A DNA stretch of 64,000 nt from Fusobacteriaceae bacterium (lineage in GTDB: Bacteria > Fusobacteriota > Fusobacteriia > Fusobacteriales > Fusobacteriaceae), in contig JAISTB010000005.1 of assembly GCA_031272775.1 (NCBI GenBank), positions 62,001 through 126,000 on the forward strand, given 5' to 3'. Shown here in pieces: positions 26,532-36,022 of this stretch. Under the pieces are notes generated by a model. That model was not told where the DNA came from. It worked only from the letters and a program-made list of their open reading frames with translations, and searched no databases. The translations under genes and the position numbers were made by a program. Each line of letters starts with the position of its first letter. Positions within the stretch are counted from its first letter, which is position 1.

Positions 26532-28334
26532 TCACTTCCCCGTTTGCGTTTCTCCGATGGTCTCGCGAATCCGGACCGCGATTTCTTCAGGTACCAATTG
26601 CTTCAGCGCTTCTATGGGCTGCTCCGCGATTTTCGCGACGGAACCGAATGTTTCAAGCAGAAGTTTCCGGCGCTTGGGCCCTATGCCGGGTATCCTGTCC
26701 AGGGCTGAAGAGATGACCCGTTTGCTCCGGAGTTTCCTGTGGTAGGTGATGCCGAAACGATGGGCCTCGTCCCGGACGCGCTGGAAAATCTTCAGCGCTT
26801 CCTGATCCTTCGGAAAGCAGTAGGGCTCGCTTTCCCCGTATTTGTAGATTTCCTCGTCCCGTTTCGCGAGACTCAGAAGCTCGGCGATCCCTTCTTTTCC
26901 CAGTTCCCTGAAGATTTCCCCCGCCGCGTTGATCTGCCCCAGACCGCCGTCGATGAGGACGACGTCGGGGAATTCCTGCGGCTCCAGCTTGCTGTAACGG
27001 CGCGTGATGACCTCGCGCATCATCATAAAGTCGTCGGGCGTATCCTTGCAGCGGATCTTGAATTTCCGGTAGTCTTTCTTGGACGCCCGTCCCTCAACGG
27101 AGACGCTCATGGAGGCCACGGCGTCCTTTCCCTGGATGTTGGAGATATCAAAACACTCGATCTTGCGCGGGTAGCGCTTCAGGCCCAATGTGTTGTAAAT
27201 CTTGTACAGGCCCTCCTCGATGACGCTCTTTCTCTTGTAATAACTCTCGATGTCCCGTTTGAGGTTTTCTTCCGCCATTTCGAGCAGTTCCATCCGGCGG
27301 GACTTGATTTTCGGAAAATGGAGCTCGATCTTCCGGCCGGCGTATTCGTCCAGAAGCGCGGAAAATTGTTCCGCCTGCGTTTCGATCTGCTGGGAAAAGA
27401 CAATGTTGCGCGGGATCGGATGCCTGTCATAAAAGGCCAGCAGCGCCACTTCGAAAATGTCCTCGTACAGTTTTTCCTTGAGGTCAATGGTCGAGGAGAG
27501 TTTGCCGATGATCTTGCCCTCGCGCACGTTGAGTACGCATAAAAACGCGGTTTCCCCTTCCACCCGAAACGTGAAGATGTCTTCGTCGAGGTCCTTTCCG
27601 TATTCGGTGATCTGGTTGCTGACGGCGTTTTCAAGCTCGGCGATCTGCTCGCGATACAGGATGGCCTTTTCAAATTCCATATTTTGCGAGGCCTCGTCCA
27701 TCTTTTTTTTGAGGCGCGAAATGACGTCGCGTCCCTGCCCTTTGAGGAGGTCCATGGCCGATTCGATCTCCGAGGCGTACTCCTCCCGGACCTCTTTGTA
27801 TACGCAGGGGCCGAGGCAGCTTTTCATAAAATATTTGAGACAGGGTCGTCCGTAGACTTTTTTCATGTCCTTGTTGCAGTCCCTGATTTTGAAGAGCCGG
27901 ATAATGGTGTTCTTGAGATGGGTCCCGCCCGAGGGATAGGGCCCGAAATAAAAGGCGTTTTTGCTGTCAAGGGTCTTTGTGGTCCGCAAGATCCGGATAT
28001 TGGGGAATTCTTCCCGGCTGATCCGGATATAGGGGTAGGTCTTTTCATCCTTCAGCAGAATATTATACTTGGGCATGTTTTTTTTGATCAGGTTGTTTTC
28101 GAGCAAAAAGGCGTCCACTTCATTTTTGCAGAGGATAAAGTCGATGTCTTCCACATGCCGCACCAATTCGCGGGTCTTCTCGTCGCCGTGCTCGTGGTTG
28201 AAATACGACAACACGCGATGTTTGAGATTTTTCGCTTTCCCGATATAAATGATCTTCTTTTCCCCTTTCATCAGGTAGACGCCGGGGCTGTCGGGGATAT
28301 CCTGTAATTTTTCCCGCAAACTGTCCTTTACCAA
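26532..28334 (-). CDS. uvrC: Excinuclease ABC subunit C
   Basis: A 600-residue UvrC, the dual-incision nuclease of nucleotide excision repair. The GIY-YIG domain is at the N-terminus (PGVYLMKGEKK, YIGKAKNLKHRV), a UVR motif for UvrB binding near 195-230, the RNase H-like nuclease domain near 370-520 (CFDISNIQGKDAVASM, DVVLIDGGLGQ) and helix-hairpin-helix repeats at the end (RIPGIGPKRRKLLLETFGS). The start is a TTG at 28334, inside the rapZ stop region, with AGGAGAGGGG before it; a longer upstream reading frame adds only non-conserved residues. It is translationally coupled to rapZ. Confidence 0.95.
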   Translation of the reverse strand: MVKDSLREKLQDIPDSPGVYLMKGEKKIIYIGKAKNLKHRVLSYFNHEHGDEKTRELVRHVEDIDFILCKNEVDAFLLENNLIKKNMPKYNILLKDEKTYPYIRISREEFPNIRILRTTKTLDSKNAFYFGPYPSGGTHLKNTIIRLFKIRDCNKDMKKVYGRPCLKYFMKSCLGPCVYKEVREEYASEIESAMDLLKGQGRDVISRLKKKMDEASQNMEFEKAILYREQIAELENAVSNQITEYGKDLDEDIFTFRVEGETAFLCVLNVREGKIIGKLSSTIDLKEKLYEDIFEVALLAFYDRHPIPRNIVFSQQIETQAEQFSALLDEYAGRKIELHFPKIKSRRMELLEMAEENLKRDIESYYKRKSVIEEGLYKIYNTLGLKRYPRKIECFDISNIQGKDAVASMSVSVEGRASKKDYRKFKIRCKDTPDDFMMMREVITRRYSKLEPQEFPDVVLIDGGLGQINAAGEIFRELGKEGIAELLSLAKRDEEIYKYGESEPYCFPKDQEALKIFQRVRDEAHRFGITYHRKLRSKRVISSALDRIPGIGPKRRKLLLETFGSVAKIAEQPIEALKQLVPEEIAVRIRETIGETQTGK

Positions 28335-29188
28335 TTTCCCCTCTCCTTCTCCCGATGACTCAGGTACAGGTTGAGATTCTCCTTTTTCAGCAATTCCCGG
28401 TACAACAGCCACGCGAGGGCTACGGAACGATGCTTGCCGCCGCTGCATCCCATGGCGATCGTCAGATGCTTTTTCCCTTCTTTGATGTAGTTGGGGATTA
28501 AAAATTCGAGTAAATCAATCAATTTTGTATAAAATGTCCGCGTCACTTCATGGCTCAGCAGGAAATCGAGGATTTCCTTATCCTCACCGTTTTTCGGCTT
28601 CAATTCCGCGTAATAATAGGGATTGGGCAGAAAGCGCACGTCAAACAGCAGGTCGACGTCTATGGGGACGCCGTATTTGAAACCGAAGGACGTCACATGG
28701 ATCGTGATATCATTGTGGGGGTCCTGGATCGCCAGGGCCCTTTTCAGGACATCGGGAAAATCCTTGGGGTTGATGTCGCTGGTATCGATAATATCCGAGG
28801 CCCTGTCCCGGATGACGGACATGATCTCCCGCTCTTTCCGGATGCTTTTGAGCAACGTATCCGCAATCAGAGGATGCCGCCTTCGCGTCAGGTTGTAGCG
28901 GTTGAGAATGGCCTCTTCCGACGCCTCCAAAAACAGCAGAAAATAGGGCGTCTTCTCGTAATCGAAGCGGTCGAGGATATCCGTCAGCTCCTCCGCTTTG
29001 CGCAAAGAGCGGATGTCTATTCCCAGCGCCACTTTTTCCCGGTTGGACTGCAAAAAATGCGGGACAATTTCGCAGGGCAGATTGTCTACGACATAAAAGC
29101 CCAGGTCTTCCAGCAAGTTGACCGCGGTGCTCTTTCCCGCGCCGGAAAGTCCCGTAATGATAATGAGCCGCTTTTGCCGCTGTTCCAT
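28328..29188 (-). CDS. rapZ: RNase adapter protein RapZ
   Basis: A 286-residue nucleotide-binding protein of the RapZ/YvcJ family. Walker A GLSGAGKSTA lies near residue 14, DNLPCEIVPHF and the C-terminal GCSGGKHRSVA are conserved. In enterobacteria RapZ controls glmS small RNAs; in Firmicutes YvcJ has other, less defined roles. The ATG at 29188 has GAGG 7 bases upstream and gives the normal family length. It overlaps uvrC by 7 bases. Confidence 0.95.
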   Translation of the reverse strand: MEQRQKRLIIITGLSGAGKSTAVNLLEDLGFYVVDNLPCEIVPHFLQSNREKVALGIDIRSLRKAEELTDILDRFDYEKTPYFLLFLEASEEAILNRYNLTRRRHPLIADTLLKSIRKEREIMSVIRDRASDIIDTSDINPKDFPDVLKRALAIQDPHNDITIHVTSFGFKYGVPIDVDLLFDVRFLPNPYYYAELKPKNGEDKEILDFLLSHEVTRTFYTKLIDLLEFLIPNYIKEGKKHLTIAMGCSGGKHRSVALAWLLYRELLKKENLNLYLSHREKERGNW

Positions 29189-29222
29189 AGGAGCGCCTCT
29201 TTCTTCGAGAATCGTAAGAGAA

Positions 29223-30935
29223 TCACATTTTTTCAAGGGTTTCAATGCCCAAAAGACCGAGTCCGGTTTTGAGCGTCAGGCTGACGGCCTTGCTCAGCTG
29301 ACCCCGGGAATACAGCACGCCGTCCTCCTGATTCAGGATCGGGCAGGCGTTGTAGAACGTGTTGAATTTTTTCCCCAACTCAAAGAGATAATCGGCGATG
29401 ATGTTGGGCCGGTAGGTTTCCGCGGCCTTGAGGACCGCCATGGGGAAAATGAGGATTTGCGCCGCGATGGCCCTCTCCTGGGGTTCCGTGATGACGATGT
29501 CCCTGCCGTCTCCCACAGGCTTTCCTTCGGCCTCGGCCCGACGCAGAATGGAGCGGATCCGGGCATAGGAATACTGCAAATAAGGGGCCGTGTTCCCCTC
29601 AAAGGAAAGAATCTTGTTCCACTCGAAATGGACGGGGCTCTGCCGGTTTTGGGAGAGATCGGCGTATTTGATGGCCCCCGTGCCTACGACTTCGGCGATC
29701 CGGTTTTTCTCTTCCCGGGTCAGATCGGGGTTTTTCGCGTCGACCGTCGCGAAGGCCCTGCGCTTTCCCTCGTCAAGGAGCTGTTCGAGGCGGATCACGT
29801 TCCCCGCCCGGGTCGAGAAGGCCTCATCGCCCATGGTCATGATCCCAAACCAGGCGTGGCTCTTTTCAAACTGCCAGCCCAGCATATCGGCGATCTTGAA
29901 AATCTGGCGGAAATGGTCCTGCTGCCGCTCGTCGGTCAGATAGATCAATTTATTCACATGATAATGGCTGTTTCTGAACTTGATCGTCGCGATATCCGAC
30001 GTCGAATACAGAAACGCGCCGTCTTTTTTCTGCACGATGCAGGGAAAGAGCTTGTCCTTTTCGTCAAAGAAGACCACGAGGGCGCCGCCGTCCTCGACGG
30101 CCAGCTTTTTATCGACGAGCTCCTTGATGACGTCTTTCATGAGGTCGTTGTAAAAGGACTCGCCGTAATAGGTGTCAAAAACGACGCCGAGCCTTTTGTA
30201 GAGTTTATCATATTCTTTGAGGGACTCGCTGATGAATTCCTTCCAGAGCGTATAATTTTCCGGGTCTCCGTCCTGGAGTTTTTTCAGCTCCGTCCGGGCC
30301 TGCTCTTCCAGGGCGGGGTCCTTCTCCGCCTCATCGGCGAAGCGCACATAGACCCGCTCAAGTTCCTCGATGGGATTTTCTTCATAGGCCCGCCGGTTGA
30401 GCCATTTGCGGTAGCCGATGATCAGTTTGCCGAACTGCGTGCCCCAGTCGCCGATATGGTTGTCGGCGATCACATGGTAGCCGAGGAAGCGCAGGATCCG
30501 GGTCACGGCGTCTCCGATAATCGTCGAGCGCAGATGGCCGATGTGCATTCGTTTGGCTATATTCGGGGACGAATAGTCGATAATCACGTCGCCCGCCGTA
30601 TCGAGAAAGGAAAAATCATAAGTTTCCGTCAGGGTCTGCCGGACGGCGCTGCCCAAAAAGGAATTTTTGAGGAAAATATTGATAAAACCGGGGCCCGCTA
30701 CTTCGAGGCGTTCGATAATTTCATTTTCCGGAAGGGCGTCCCTGATTTTTCCCGCGATATTCCGGGGATTGTCCCCGATGATTTTCGCGTTCATCATGGC
30801 AAAATTCGTCTGGAAATCCCCGAATTCTTCCTTGGTGGCGAGGGTGATTTCCGCCGGCCTCACGGGAAGCGCGCCGTAAAGGGTTGCGATGGTTTTTTCA
30901 ATGATTCCCGCGATGGCTTTATCCACAACAAGCAT
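29223..30935 (-). CDS. argS: Arginyl-tRNA synthetase
   Basis: A 570-residue class I synthetase. The Arg-tRNA synthetase N-terminal domain (about 1-90) is followed by the catalytic core with MHIGHLRST (HIGH at 131-134) and SSPNIAKRM just before it; the DALR anticodon-binding domain fills the last 120 residues (YARIRSILRR). AGGAGG lies 6 bases before the ATG at 30935; the longer upstream reading frame runs through a candidate 6S RNA and is not coding. No clear promoter separates argS from that RNA, so read-through may feed it. Confidence 0.97.
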   Translation of the reverse strand: MLVVDKAIAGIIEKTIATLYGALPVRPAEITLATKEEFGDFQTNFAMMNAKIIGDNPRNIAGKIRDALPENEIIERLEVAGPGFINIFLKNSFLGSAVRQTLTETYDFSFLDTAGDVIIDYSSPNIAKRMHIGHLRSTIIGDAVTRILRFLGYHVIADNHIGDWGTQFGKLIIGYRKWLNRRAYEENPIEELERVYVRFADEAEKDPALEEQARTELKKLQDGDPENYTLWKEFISESLKEYDKLYKRLGVVFDTYYGESFYNDLMKDVIKELVDKKLAVEDGGALVVFFDEKDKLFPCIVQKKDGAFLYSTSDIATIKFRNSHYHVNKLIYLTDERQQDHFRQIFKIADMLGWQFEKSHAWFGIMTMGDEAFSTRAGNVIRLEQLLDEGKRRAFATVDAKNPDLTREEKNRIAEVVGTGAIKYADLSQNRQSPVHFEWNKILSFEGNTAPYLQYSYARIRSILRRAEAEGKPVGDGRDIVITEPQERAIAAQILIFPMAVLKAAETYRPNIIADYLFELGKKFNTFYNACPILNQEDGVLYSRGQLSKAVSLTLKTGLGLLGIETLEKM

Positions 30936-30982
30936 AAATTCCTCCTGACATACTGCGTATTTGCTTTGTACAAGGCTTGAAC

Positions 30983-31010
30983 AAAAAAGTGGCGGTCCTC
31001 TGCCCGTCAC
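30983..31010 (-). terminator. Terminator after the candidate 6S RNA
   Basis: On the minus strand GTGACGG pairs with CCGCCAC (one mismatch) around an 8-base loop, followed by six T. It lies just after the RNA closing stem and before argS; partial read-through could supply argS. Confidence 0.65.
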
Positions 31011-31013
31011 ATC

Positions 31014-31218
31014 AGAAAAACTCCGGCCTACCGCCTTCGATACAGTTTTAGCCGCCAATAAATAAGGTGGTAACCAGATGAAAACAGCATACAGAGTCCG
31101 TAATCTATTGAGCTTCAATAATTCGTGACTTTGCTGAGCTACTGTAATCAGCGCCGATCCCGTGACGACATTAGGCCCAAAACCTCAGGAAACTAGCTTG
31201 CAGGCCAGAATTTTCTTT
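31014..31218 (-). ncRNA. ssrS: Candidate 6S RNA (RNA polymerase regulator)
   Basis: A transcript of about 205 bases between argS and aspS, with its own consensus promoter and terminator. A closing stem joins the ends: AGAAAAUUCUGGCCU at the 5' end with AGGCCGGAGUUUUUCU at the 3' end. Inside the 5' end is GCAAGCUAGUUUCCUGAGG and near the 3' end GGCUAAAACUG, which resemble the GCAAGC, CCCCUGAG and CCUUAAAACUG parts of E. coli 6S RNA. The interior forms an imperfect rod with an apical UAUUGA/UCAAUA hairpin. No good reading frame with a ribosome site fits. The identity rests on shape and short motifs, so it is probable rather than certain. Confidence 0.6.
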
Positions 31219-31224
31219 AGAGAC

Positions 31225-31253
31225 ATTATAACACGTTTTCCGTAAATTTGCAA
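31225..31253 (-). promoter_or_regulatory. Promoter of the candidate 6S RNA
   Basis: On the minus strand TTGCAA (31248-31253), 17-base spacer, TATAAT (31225-31230). Start predicted near 31218, matching the RNA closing stem. Confidence 0.75.
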
Positions 31254-31255
31254 GT

Positions 31256-33028
31256 TTAACTTTCTTCCCGTTTGAGATGAAGCTCTCCAAGCTGCCTGTC
31301 GTCCACGGGTCCGGGGGCTTCGGTCATCAGACATTGCCCCTTGTTTGTCTTGGGGAAGGGGATGACGTCCCGGATCGACTGCTCCTTGAGCAGGACCATG
31401 AGCCAGCGGTCGATGCCGAAGGCAAGCCCGCCGTGGGGCGGCGCGCCGTAATTGAAGGCGTCCAGGAAAAAGCCGAATTTTACTTTCATTTCCTCCTCGG
31501 TGAGGCCCAGCCGGTCAAAAACCTTCCGCTGGATCTCCGGGTTGAAGATCCGGATGGAACCGCCGCCGATCTCAAAGCCGTTCAGGACCATATCGTAGGT
31601 ATTTGTGCGGATATGCTCCGTTTCCCCCGCGAGAAAGGCGTCCATGTCCTCGTCCTTGATGGAGGTGAAGGGATGGTGTTCGGCCTTCCAGCGCCCCTCT
31701 TCCTCGTCGTAGCTGAACATCGGAAAATCCACGACCCAGAGGAATCTAAAGGCGTTCTGGTCAATGAGGCCGAGGTCGTTTCCGATCCGCAGCCGGATCG
31801 CGCCCAAAGCGCCGTAGACGACCTTCGCCCGGTCGGCGACCACGAGGATCACATCGCCCGGTTTGGCTTCCGTCCGGAGGACGATCTTTTGCAGCGTATC
31901 TTCGTCAAGGAATTTGGCGATCGGGGATTCTATGCCGTTGGGGCCCATTTTGAGCCAGGCGAGACCTTTTGCGCCGAAATAGGTCTTGGCCAGGTCTTCG
32001 TACTCGCCGAGGATTTTCCGCGTGAATTTTTCGTATGCGCCCGGGGCCGTGACGGCTTTGACGACGCCGCCCGACTGTGCGGCCAGGGAAAAGGCCTTGA
32101 ATCCGGAATCTTTAACGATATCCGTGAGGTCTTTTAACTCGACGCCGAAGCGCAAATCGGGCTTGTCGGACCCGAAGCGCTCCATGGCCTCCCGATATTG
32201 CATGCGCTGAAAGGGGTAATCGGCCGTTTCGCCGGTGATTTCCGCGAAGACTTTCTTCGCGAGGCCCTCGATCGTATCCATCACGAGATTCTGGTCCGCG
32301 AAGGACATCTCGATATCGAGCTGGGTGAATTCGGGCTGCCGGTCGGCCCGGAGATCCTCATCCCGGAAGCATTTGGCGATCTGATAATATTTTTCAATCC
32401 CGGCGATCATGAGAATCTGCTTGAAGAGCTGCGGCGACTGGGGCAGGGCAAAAAACTTCCCGGGATTGGTCCGGCTGGGGACGAGAAAGTCCCTTGCCCC
32501 TTCGGGCGTAGATTTTGTGAGGATCGGCGTATCCACATCGATAAATCCGGCCTCGTCCATATATCTGCGGATCGCCATCAGCATTTTGTGCCGCATCTTG
32601 AGATTGTTCAACATACGGGGCCGCCGGAGATCCAGATAGCGGTAGGTCAGACGGATATTTTCATTGAGCGTCGGATCCACGGTACTGACCTGGAAGGGGA
32701 GCGTATCGCATTCGTTCAGGATCGTCACGGCCTTGGCGGCGATTTCGATCTCTCCGGTCGGCAGGTTGGGATTTTTGCTCTGACGTTCCCGGACCCGGCC
32801 TTCGACCCGCAGGACAAATTCGGGCCGGAAGCGCTTCGCCAGTTTGACGAGGGCTTCGCCGGAATCTTCGGCGCTGACGACGATCTGGGTCTTGCCTTCC
32901 CGGTCCCGCAGATCCACAAAGGTCACGCCCTTGTGTTCCCGCAGCGTGTCGATCCAGCCCGAGAGGACGACGTCCCGTCCGGCGTCTCCGATCCGCAATT
33001 CCCCCAGATGATGCGTTCTGTACAACAT
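31256..33028 (-). CDS. aspS: Aspartyl-tRNA synthetase
   Basis: A 590-residue class IIb synthetase of bacterial length. It has the N-terminal OB-fold anticodon domain (about 1-110: [21 protein letters not shown]), motif 2 region ([20 protein letters not shown]), the bacterial GAD insertion (about 300-410) and motif 3 [14 protein letters not shown]. It follows hisS after 9 bases, with GGAGG before its ATG; hisS-aspS is a common pair. Confidence 0.97.
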   Translation of the reverse strand: MLYRTHHLGELRIGDAGRDVVLSGWIDTLREHKGVTFVDLRDREGKTQIVVSAEDSGEALVKLAKRFRPEFVLRVEGRVRERQSKNPNLPTGEIEIAAKAVTILNECDTLPFQVSTVDPTLNENIRLTYRYLDLRRPRMLNNLKMRHKMLMAIRRYMDEAGFIDVDTPILTKSTPEGARDFLVPSRTNPGKFFALPQSPQLFKQILMIAGIEKYYQIAKCFRDEDLRADRQPEFTQLDIEMSFADQNLVMDTIEGLAKKVFAEITGETADYPFQRMQYREAMERFGSDKPDLRFGVELKDLTDIVKDSGFKAFSLAAQSGGVVKAVTAPGAYEKFTRKILGEYEDLAKTYFGAKGLAWLKMGPNGIESPIAKFLDEDTLQKIVLRTEAKPGDVILVVADRAKVVYGALGAIRLRIGNDLGLIDQNAFRFLWVVDFPMFSYDEEEGRWKAEHHPFTSIKDEDMDAFLAGETEHIRTNTYDMVLNGFEIGGGSIRIFNPEIQRKVFDRLGLTEEEMKVKFGFFLDAFNYGAPPHGGLAFGIDRWLMVLLKEQSIRDVIPFPKTNKGQCLMTEAPGPVDDRQLGELHLKREES

Positions 33029-33037
33029 GGTTCCTCC

Positions 33038-34291
33038 TTACGCTTTCAGCTCATGGAAAATCTTTTCCATGACATTGTTGAAGGGCAGTTCTTCCTGGGT
33101 CCGTTTTTCAAAATCCTTGAGAATCACCCGATTTTTATTGATTTCATCTTCGCCGAGGATCACGCAGAATTTGACGCCCAGGCGATCGGCTTTTTTCATA
33201 TGTGCCTTCATGCTTCTTTCCGTGTAGTCAATGGCGGTCTTGAATCCGCTGTTACGCAGGACCTGCGAAATTTTGACGGCCTCATCGCGGGCCTTTTCCC
33301 CGAGCCAGGCTACGTAAATCACGTATTTAGCGGGAAGGAAAGCGTCCAGGAGCATCATGATCCGCTCCACGCCGGCCGCAAAGCCCACGGCCGGAATGTC
33401 CTTGTCGCCCAGCTGTTTGAGCAGGTTGTCGTAGCGACCGCCGCCCAGTACCGCCCCTTGCGCCCCCAGTTTGTTCGTCACGATCTCGAAGACCATGCTG
33501 GAGTAATAGTCCAGTCCCCGTACGAGACGGGGGTCTTCGGTAAATTTGATGTTGAAGACCCCGAGGTATTTTTTGACGGCTTCGTAATGGGCCCTTTCCG
33601 CCTCATCGAGGGCGTCGATGATGTTGGGCGCGTCTTTGACGATATTTTTGCAGGCGTCGACTTTGCAGTCCAGGACCCGCAGGGGGTTGGTGTCCATGCG
33701 GTTGCGGCAGTCATCGCAAAGCGCTTCCCGGTGAGGTTCGAGCCAGGCCAGCAAATTGGCCCTGTAGCGTTCGCGGGTGGCCGTGCCGCCCACGGAGTTG
33801 ATCTTGACCTCAAGGTCGCTGATGCCCAGCGTCGAGAGCAGGAAATACCCGACTTCGATGACTTCGGCGTCGGCTACGGGCGAGGGATCGCCCAGGACCT
33901 CGATGCCGATCTGGTTGAATTCCCGCTGTCTGCCGGCCTGGGGCCGCTCGTAGCGGAACATGGATCCGTTGTAATAAAACTTGGAAATGTCCTCCTTGGC
34001 GTAAATGGCGTTTTCCAGATAGGATCTGACCACGGAGGCCGTATTTTCCGGTCTCAACGTAATGCTGCGATCCCCTTTGTCCAGGAACGTGTACATTTCT
34101 TTTTCCACAATGTCCGTCCCCTCGCCGACGCCGCGCCTGAACAGGTCCGTCTCCTCAAAAATCGGCGTTTTGATAAAGGTATATCCGTAATCGGAGAAAA
34201 TCCGCGCGGCGGTATCGCTGACCCAGATGTATTTTTCCGCGTCCTCCCCCCAGATGTCTTTTGTGCCTCTGACGGCCTTGATCAATTTCAT
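33038..34291 (-). CDS. hisS: Histidyl-tRNA synthetase
   Basis: A 417-residue class IIa synthetase. Motifs include AVRGTKDIWGEDA at the N-terminus, LRPENTASVVRSYLEN (motif 2 region), RYERPQAGRQREFNQIG and the histidine-specific RGLDYYSSMVFEI; the C-terminal anticodon domain contains KKADRLGVKFCVILGEDE. AGGAGG precedes the ATG. Promoter-like A+T-rich sequence lies in the gap to rarA. Confidence 0.97.
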   Translation of the reverse strand: MKLIKAVRGTKDIWGEDAEKYIWVSDTAARIFSDYGYTFIKTPIFEETDLFRRGVGEGTDIVEKEMYTFLDKGDRSITLRPENTASVVRSYLENAIYAKEDISKFYYNGSMFRYERPQAGRQREFNQIGIEVLGDPSPVADAEVIEVGYFLLSTLGISDLEVKINSVGGTATRERYRANLLAWLEPHREALCDDCRNRMDTNPLRVLDCKVDACKNIVKDAPNIIDALDEAERAHYEAVKKYLGVFNIKFTEDPRLVRGLDYYSSMVFEIVTNKLGAQGAVLGGGRYDNLLKQLGDKDIPAVGFAAGVERIMMLLDAFLPAKYVIYVAWLGEKARDEAVKISQVLRNSGFKTAIDYTERSMKAHMKKADRLGVKFCVILGEDEINKNRVILKDFEKRTQEELPFNNVMEKIFHELKA

Positions 34292-34388
34292 CCTATCCTC
34301 CTGAATGTTGCCTTATTCATATTCTATATATGTATGGTATATTTTAATGTATCTCTCATTATTTCTTAATTTCAGTTGAAATTTACGC

Positions 34389-35627
34389 TCAGGACTGCTT
34401 TTTGTTCCAGAGCTTCTCGATCTTTTCTTTGATCAGTTTTTCATTTTTATTGTCCCCGGGCGTATAGTACCGCTTTTTTTCCTGCATATAGCGCTGCTCG
34501 ATGAAATTTCCCGGGTAGTCGTGGGGGTAGAGATAGCCCACGCAGTTGTGCTGGATGTTGATCGGGACCTTGTCCATTTTTCCCGCCTCTATATCGGAAA
34601 AAACGTCGTTGATCGCGTTGACAACGGAGTTGCTCTTCGTGGAAATGGCGATGTAGATGACGGCCTGCGCGAGGATAATCCGGATCTCGGGCATACCGAT
34701 CCGCTCGCTGGCCGAAAGGGCCGCGTGGGCCACCAGCATGGCTTCGGGGTTGGCCATGCCCACGTCTTCGCTGGCGTGAATCATGATCCGGCGCGCCACA
34801 TAGCGCGGGTCCTCTCCGCCGTGCAACAAGCGGCCCATCCAATAGACCGCCGCGTCGGGGTCGCTGCCGCGCATGCTCTTGATCATGGCGGAAATCAGGT
34901 TGTATTTGTCGTCGGCCTTGTGAAAGGACGCCTGCCGCTCCCGGAACAATTCCAACACTTCGCGATCGCTGAGTCCCACACAGCTTTTCTGATAGAGCTC
35001 AAGATAGTTGATGGCGATTCTGGCGTCGCCCTGAGAAATGTCGAGGATACAGTCGAGGATCTCATCGGATACTTTGTCGGCAAGCTCGAGGTAACTGAGA
35101 CCCCGGGTCAGGATCGTCCGGATGTTTTCCCGCGAAAGGGGCTTGAACTCGAAGAGCATGACCCGCGACAGCAGGGCGTTGTTGAGGCTGTAGTAGGGAT
35201 TTTCCGTCGTGGCGCCGATCAGGGTCAGGATGCCGTTTTCGCTGTAGGAAAGCAGCGAATCCTGCTGGAGTTTGTTGAAGCGGTGGATCTCATCTAAAAA
35301 AAGAATTGTCCGGGTGTTGTAGAGCTCGATATTTTGCTTTGCCGTGTCCACGACCTTTTTCAGGTCCGCGAGAGAAGCCGTCGTCGCGTTCAACGTCTCA
35401 AAGTTGCATTTGAGCGTCTTGGAGATGATCTCACCGAGGGTGCTCTTACCCGATCCCGGCGGACCAAAAAAAACGGAATTCGTAATATTTCCGGTCTCAA
35501 TCAATTTCCGTAAAACCCCGTTTTTCCCGAGGATTTTCTCCTGCCCGATGAAGCCTTCAAGGGAATCCGGCCGGAGCAAAAGAGACAGGGGCTTCACATT
35601 TTCGTAGTTGCGCGTGAAAAGATTCAT
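34389..35627 (-). CDS. rarA: Replication-associated recombination ATPase RarA (MgsA)
   Basis: A 412-residue AAA+ ATPase of the RarA/MgsA/WRNIP1 family, which acts at stalled replication forks with SSB. N-terminal RPDSLEGFIGQEKIL is typical, Walker A GPPGSGKST lies near 49-57 and Walker B LFLDEIHRFNKLQQD near 105-120. The C-terminal tetramerisation region includes GEDPRYVARRIMIHASEDVG. The reading frame starts 52 bases downstream of secG, separated by a terminator. Confidence 0.95.
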   Translation of the reverse strand: MNLFTRNYENVKPLSLLLRPDSLEGFIGQEKILGKNGVLRKLIETGNITNSVFFGPPGSGKSTLGEIISKTLKCNFETLNATTASLADLKKVVDTAKQNIELYNTRTILFLDEIHRFNKLQQDSLLSYSENGILTLIGATTENPYYSLNNALLSRVMLFEFKPLSRENIRTILTRGLSYLELADKVSDEILDCILDISQGDARIAINYLELYQKSCVGLSDREVLELFRERQASFHKADDKYNLISAMIKSMRGSDPDAAVYWMGRLLHGGEDPRYVARRIMIHASEDVGMANPEAMLVAHAALSASERIGMPEIRIILAQAVIYIAISTKSNSVVNAINDVFSDIEAGKMDKVPINIQHNCVGYLYPHDYPGNFIEQRYMQEKKRYYTPGDNKNEKLIKEKIEKLWNKKQS

Positions 35628-35646
35628 AGGCCGACACCTTTACAGC

Positions 35647-35675
35647 AAAAAAAGCCTGGCGTTTATTCGACAGGC
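35647..35675 (-). terminator. Terminator between secG and rarA
   Basis: On the minus strand GCCTG/CAGGC closes a 12-base loop and is followed by seven T. It should end the secG transcript. Confidence 0.65.
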
Positions 35676-35679
35676 CTTG

Positions 35680-35913
35680 TTATCGCTTGACAAGATACAA
35701 CAATAACGCGCTTGCAATAAAGACCACTGCGACGATTTTCGTGATTTTGGCCAGAGGGCCGCCGTCTTTGGAAAGGCCGAACACGCTGTTTGTCGCGCCC
35801 ATTCCGATGCTGCCCGCCATGCCGTTGCTCCGGTCGGGCTGGATCAGGACGAGAATAATCAGGAACAGCGCCGCCACGAACAGAATCAGGGTAAAGATTG
35901 TGCTGAGTCGCAT
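35680..35913 (-). CDS. secG: Preprotein translocase subunit SecG
   Basis: A 77-residue protein with two membrane helices (about 3-22 and 54-74) separated by the SecG loop QPDRSNGMAGSIGMGATNS. It is the accessory subunit of SecYEG. The start at 35913 has GGAGGTGG 9 bases upstream; a longer reading frame upstream is preceded by the promoter and is not coding. Confidence 0.93.
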   Translation of the reverse strand: MRLSTIFTLILFVAALFLIILVLIQPDRSNGMAGSIGMGATNSVFGLSKDGGPLAKITKIVAVVFIASALLLYLVKR

Positions 35914-35930
35914 TTTTTGTTTCCACCTCC

Positions 35931-35981
35931 GTTTCACTGTTGAAACGCATAAATTATACCACAAATCCCTTTTTTTATCAA
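35931..35981 (-). promoter_or_regulatory. secG promoter with start-site dyad
   Basis: On the minus strand TTGATA (35976-35981), 17 bases, TATAAT (35953-35958). At the predicted start lies GTTTCA-acag-TGAAAC (35931-35946), a 6-bp dyad that may be an operator or a short 5' hairpin. Confidence 0.6.
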
Positions 35982-36022
35982 GCAATTCATCGGAAACGGG
36001 GGAATTTCCCAGAAATTTTCTC

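Noticed and set aside
31060-31080. T-box-like AGGTGGTAACC upstream of argS
   Set aside because: The motif is on the strand opposite to argS, and the minus-strand RNA has a closing stem and terminator that fit 6S RNA better than a T-box leader.
32198-34369. Very long plus-strand open frame opposite aspS and hisS
   Set aside because: It is antisense to two well-conserved synthetase genes, matches no family, and arises from their codon usage. The same holds for long frames opposite gguA (12650-14206) and argS (29118-30980).
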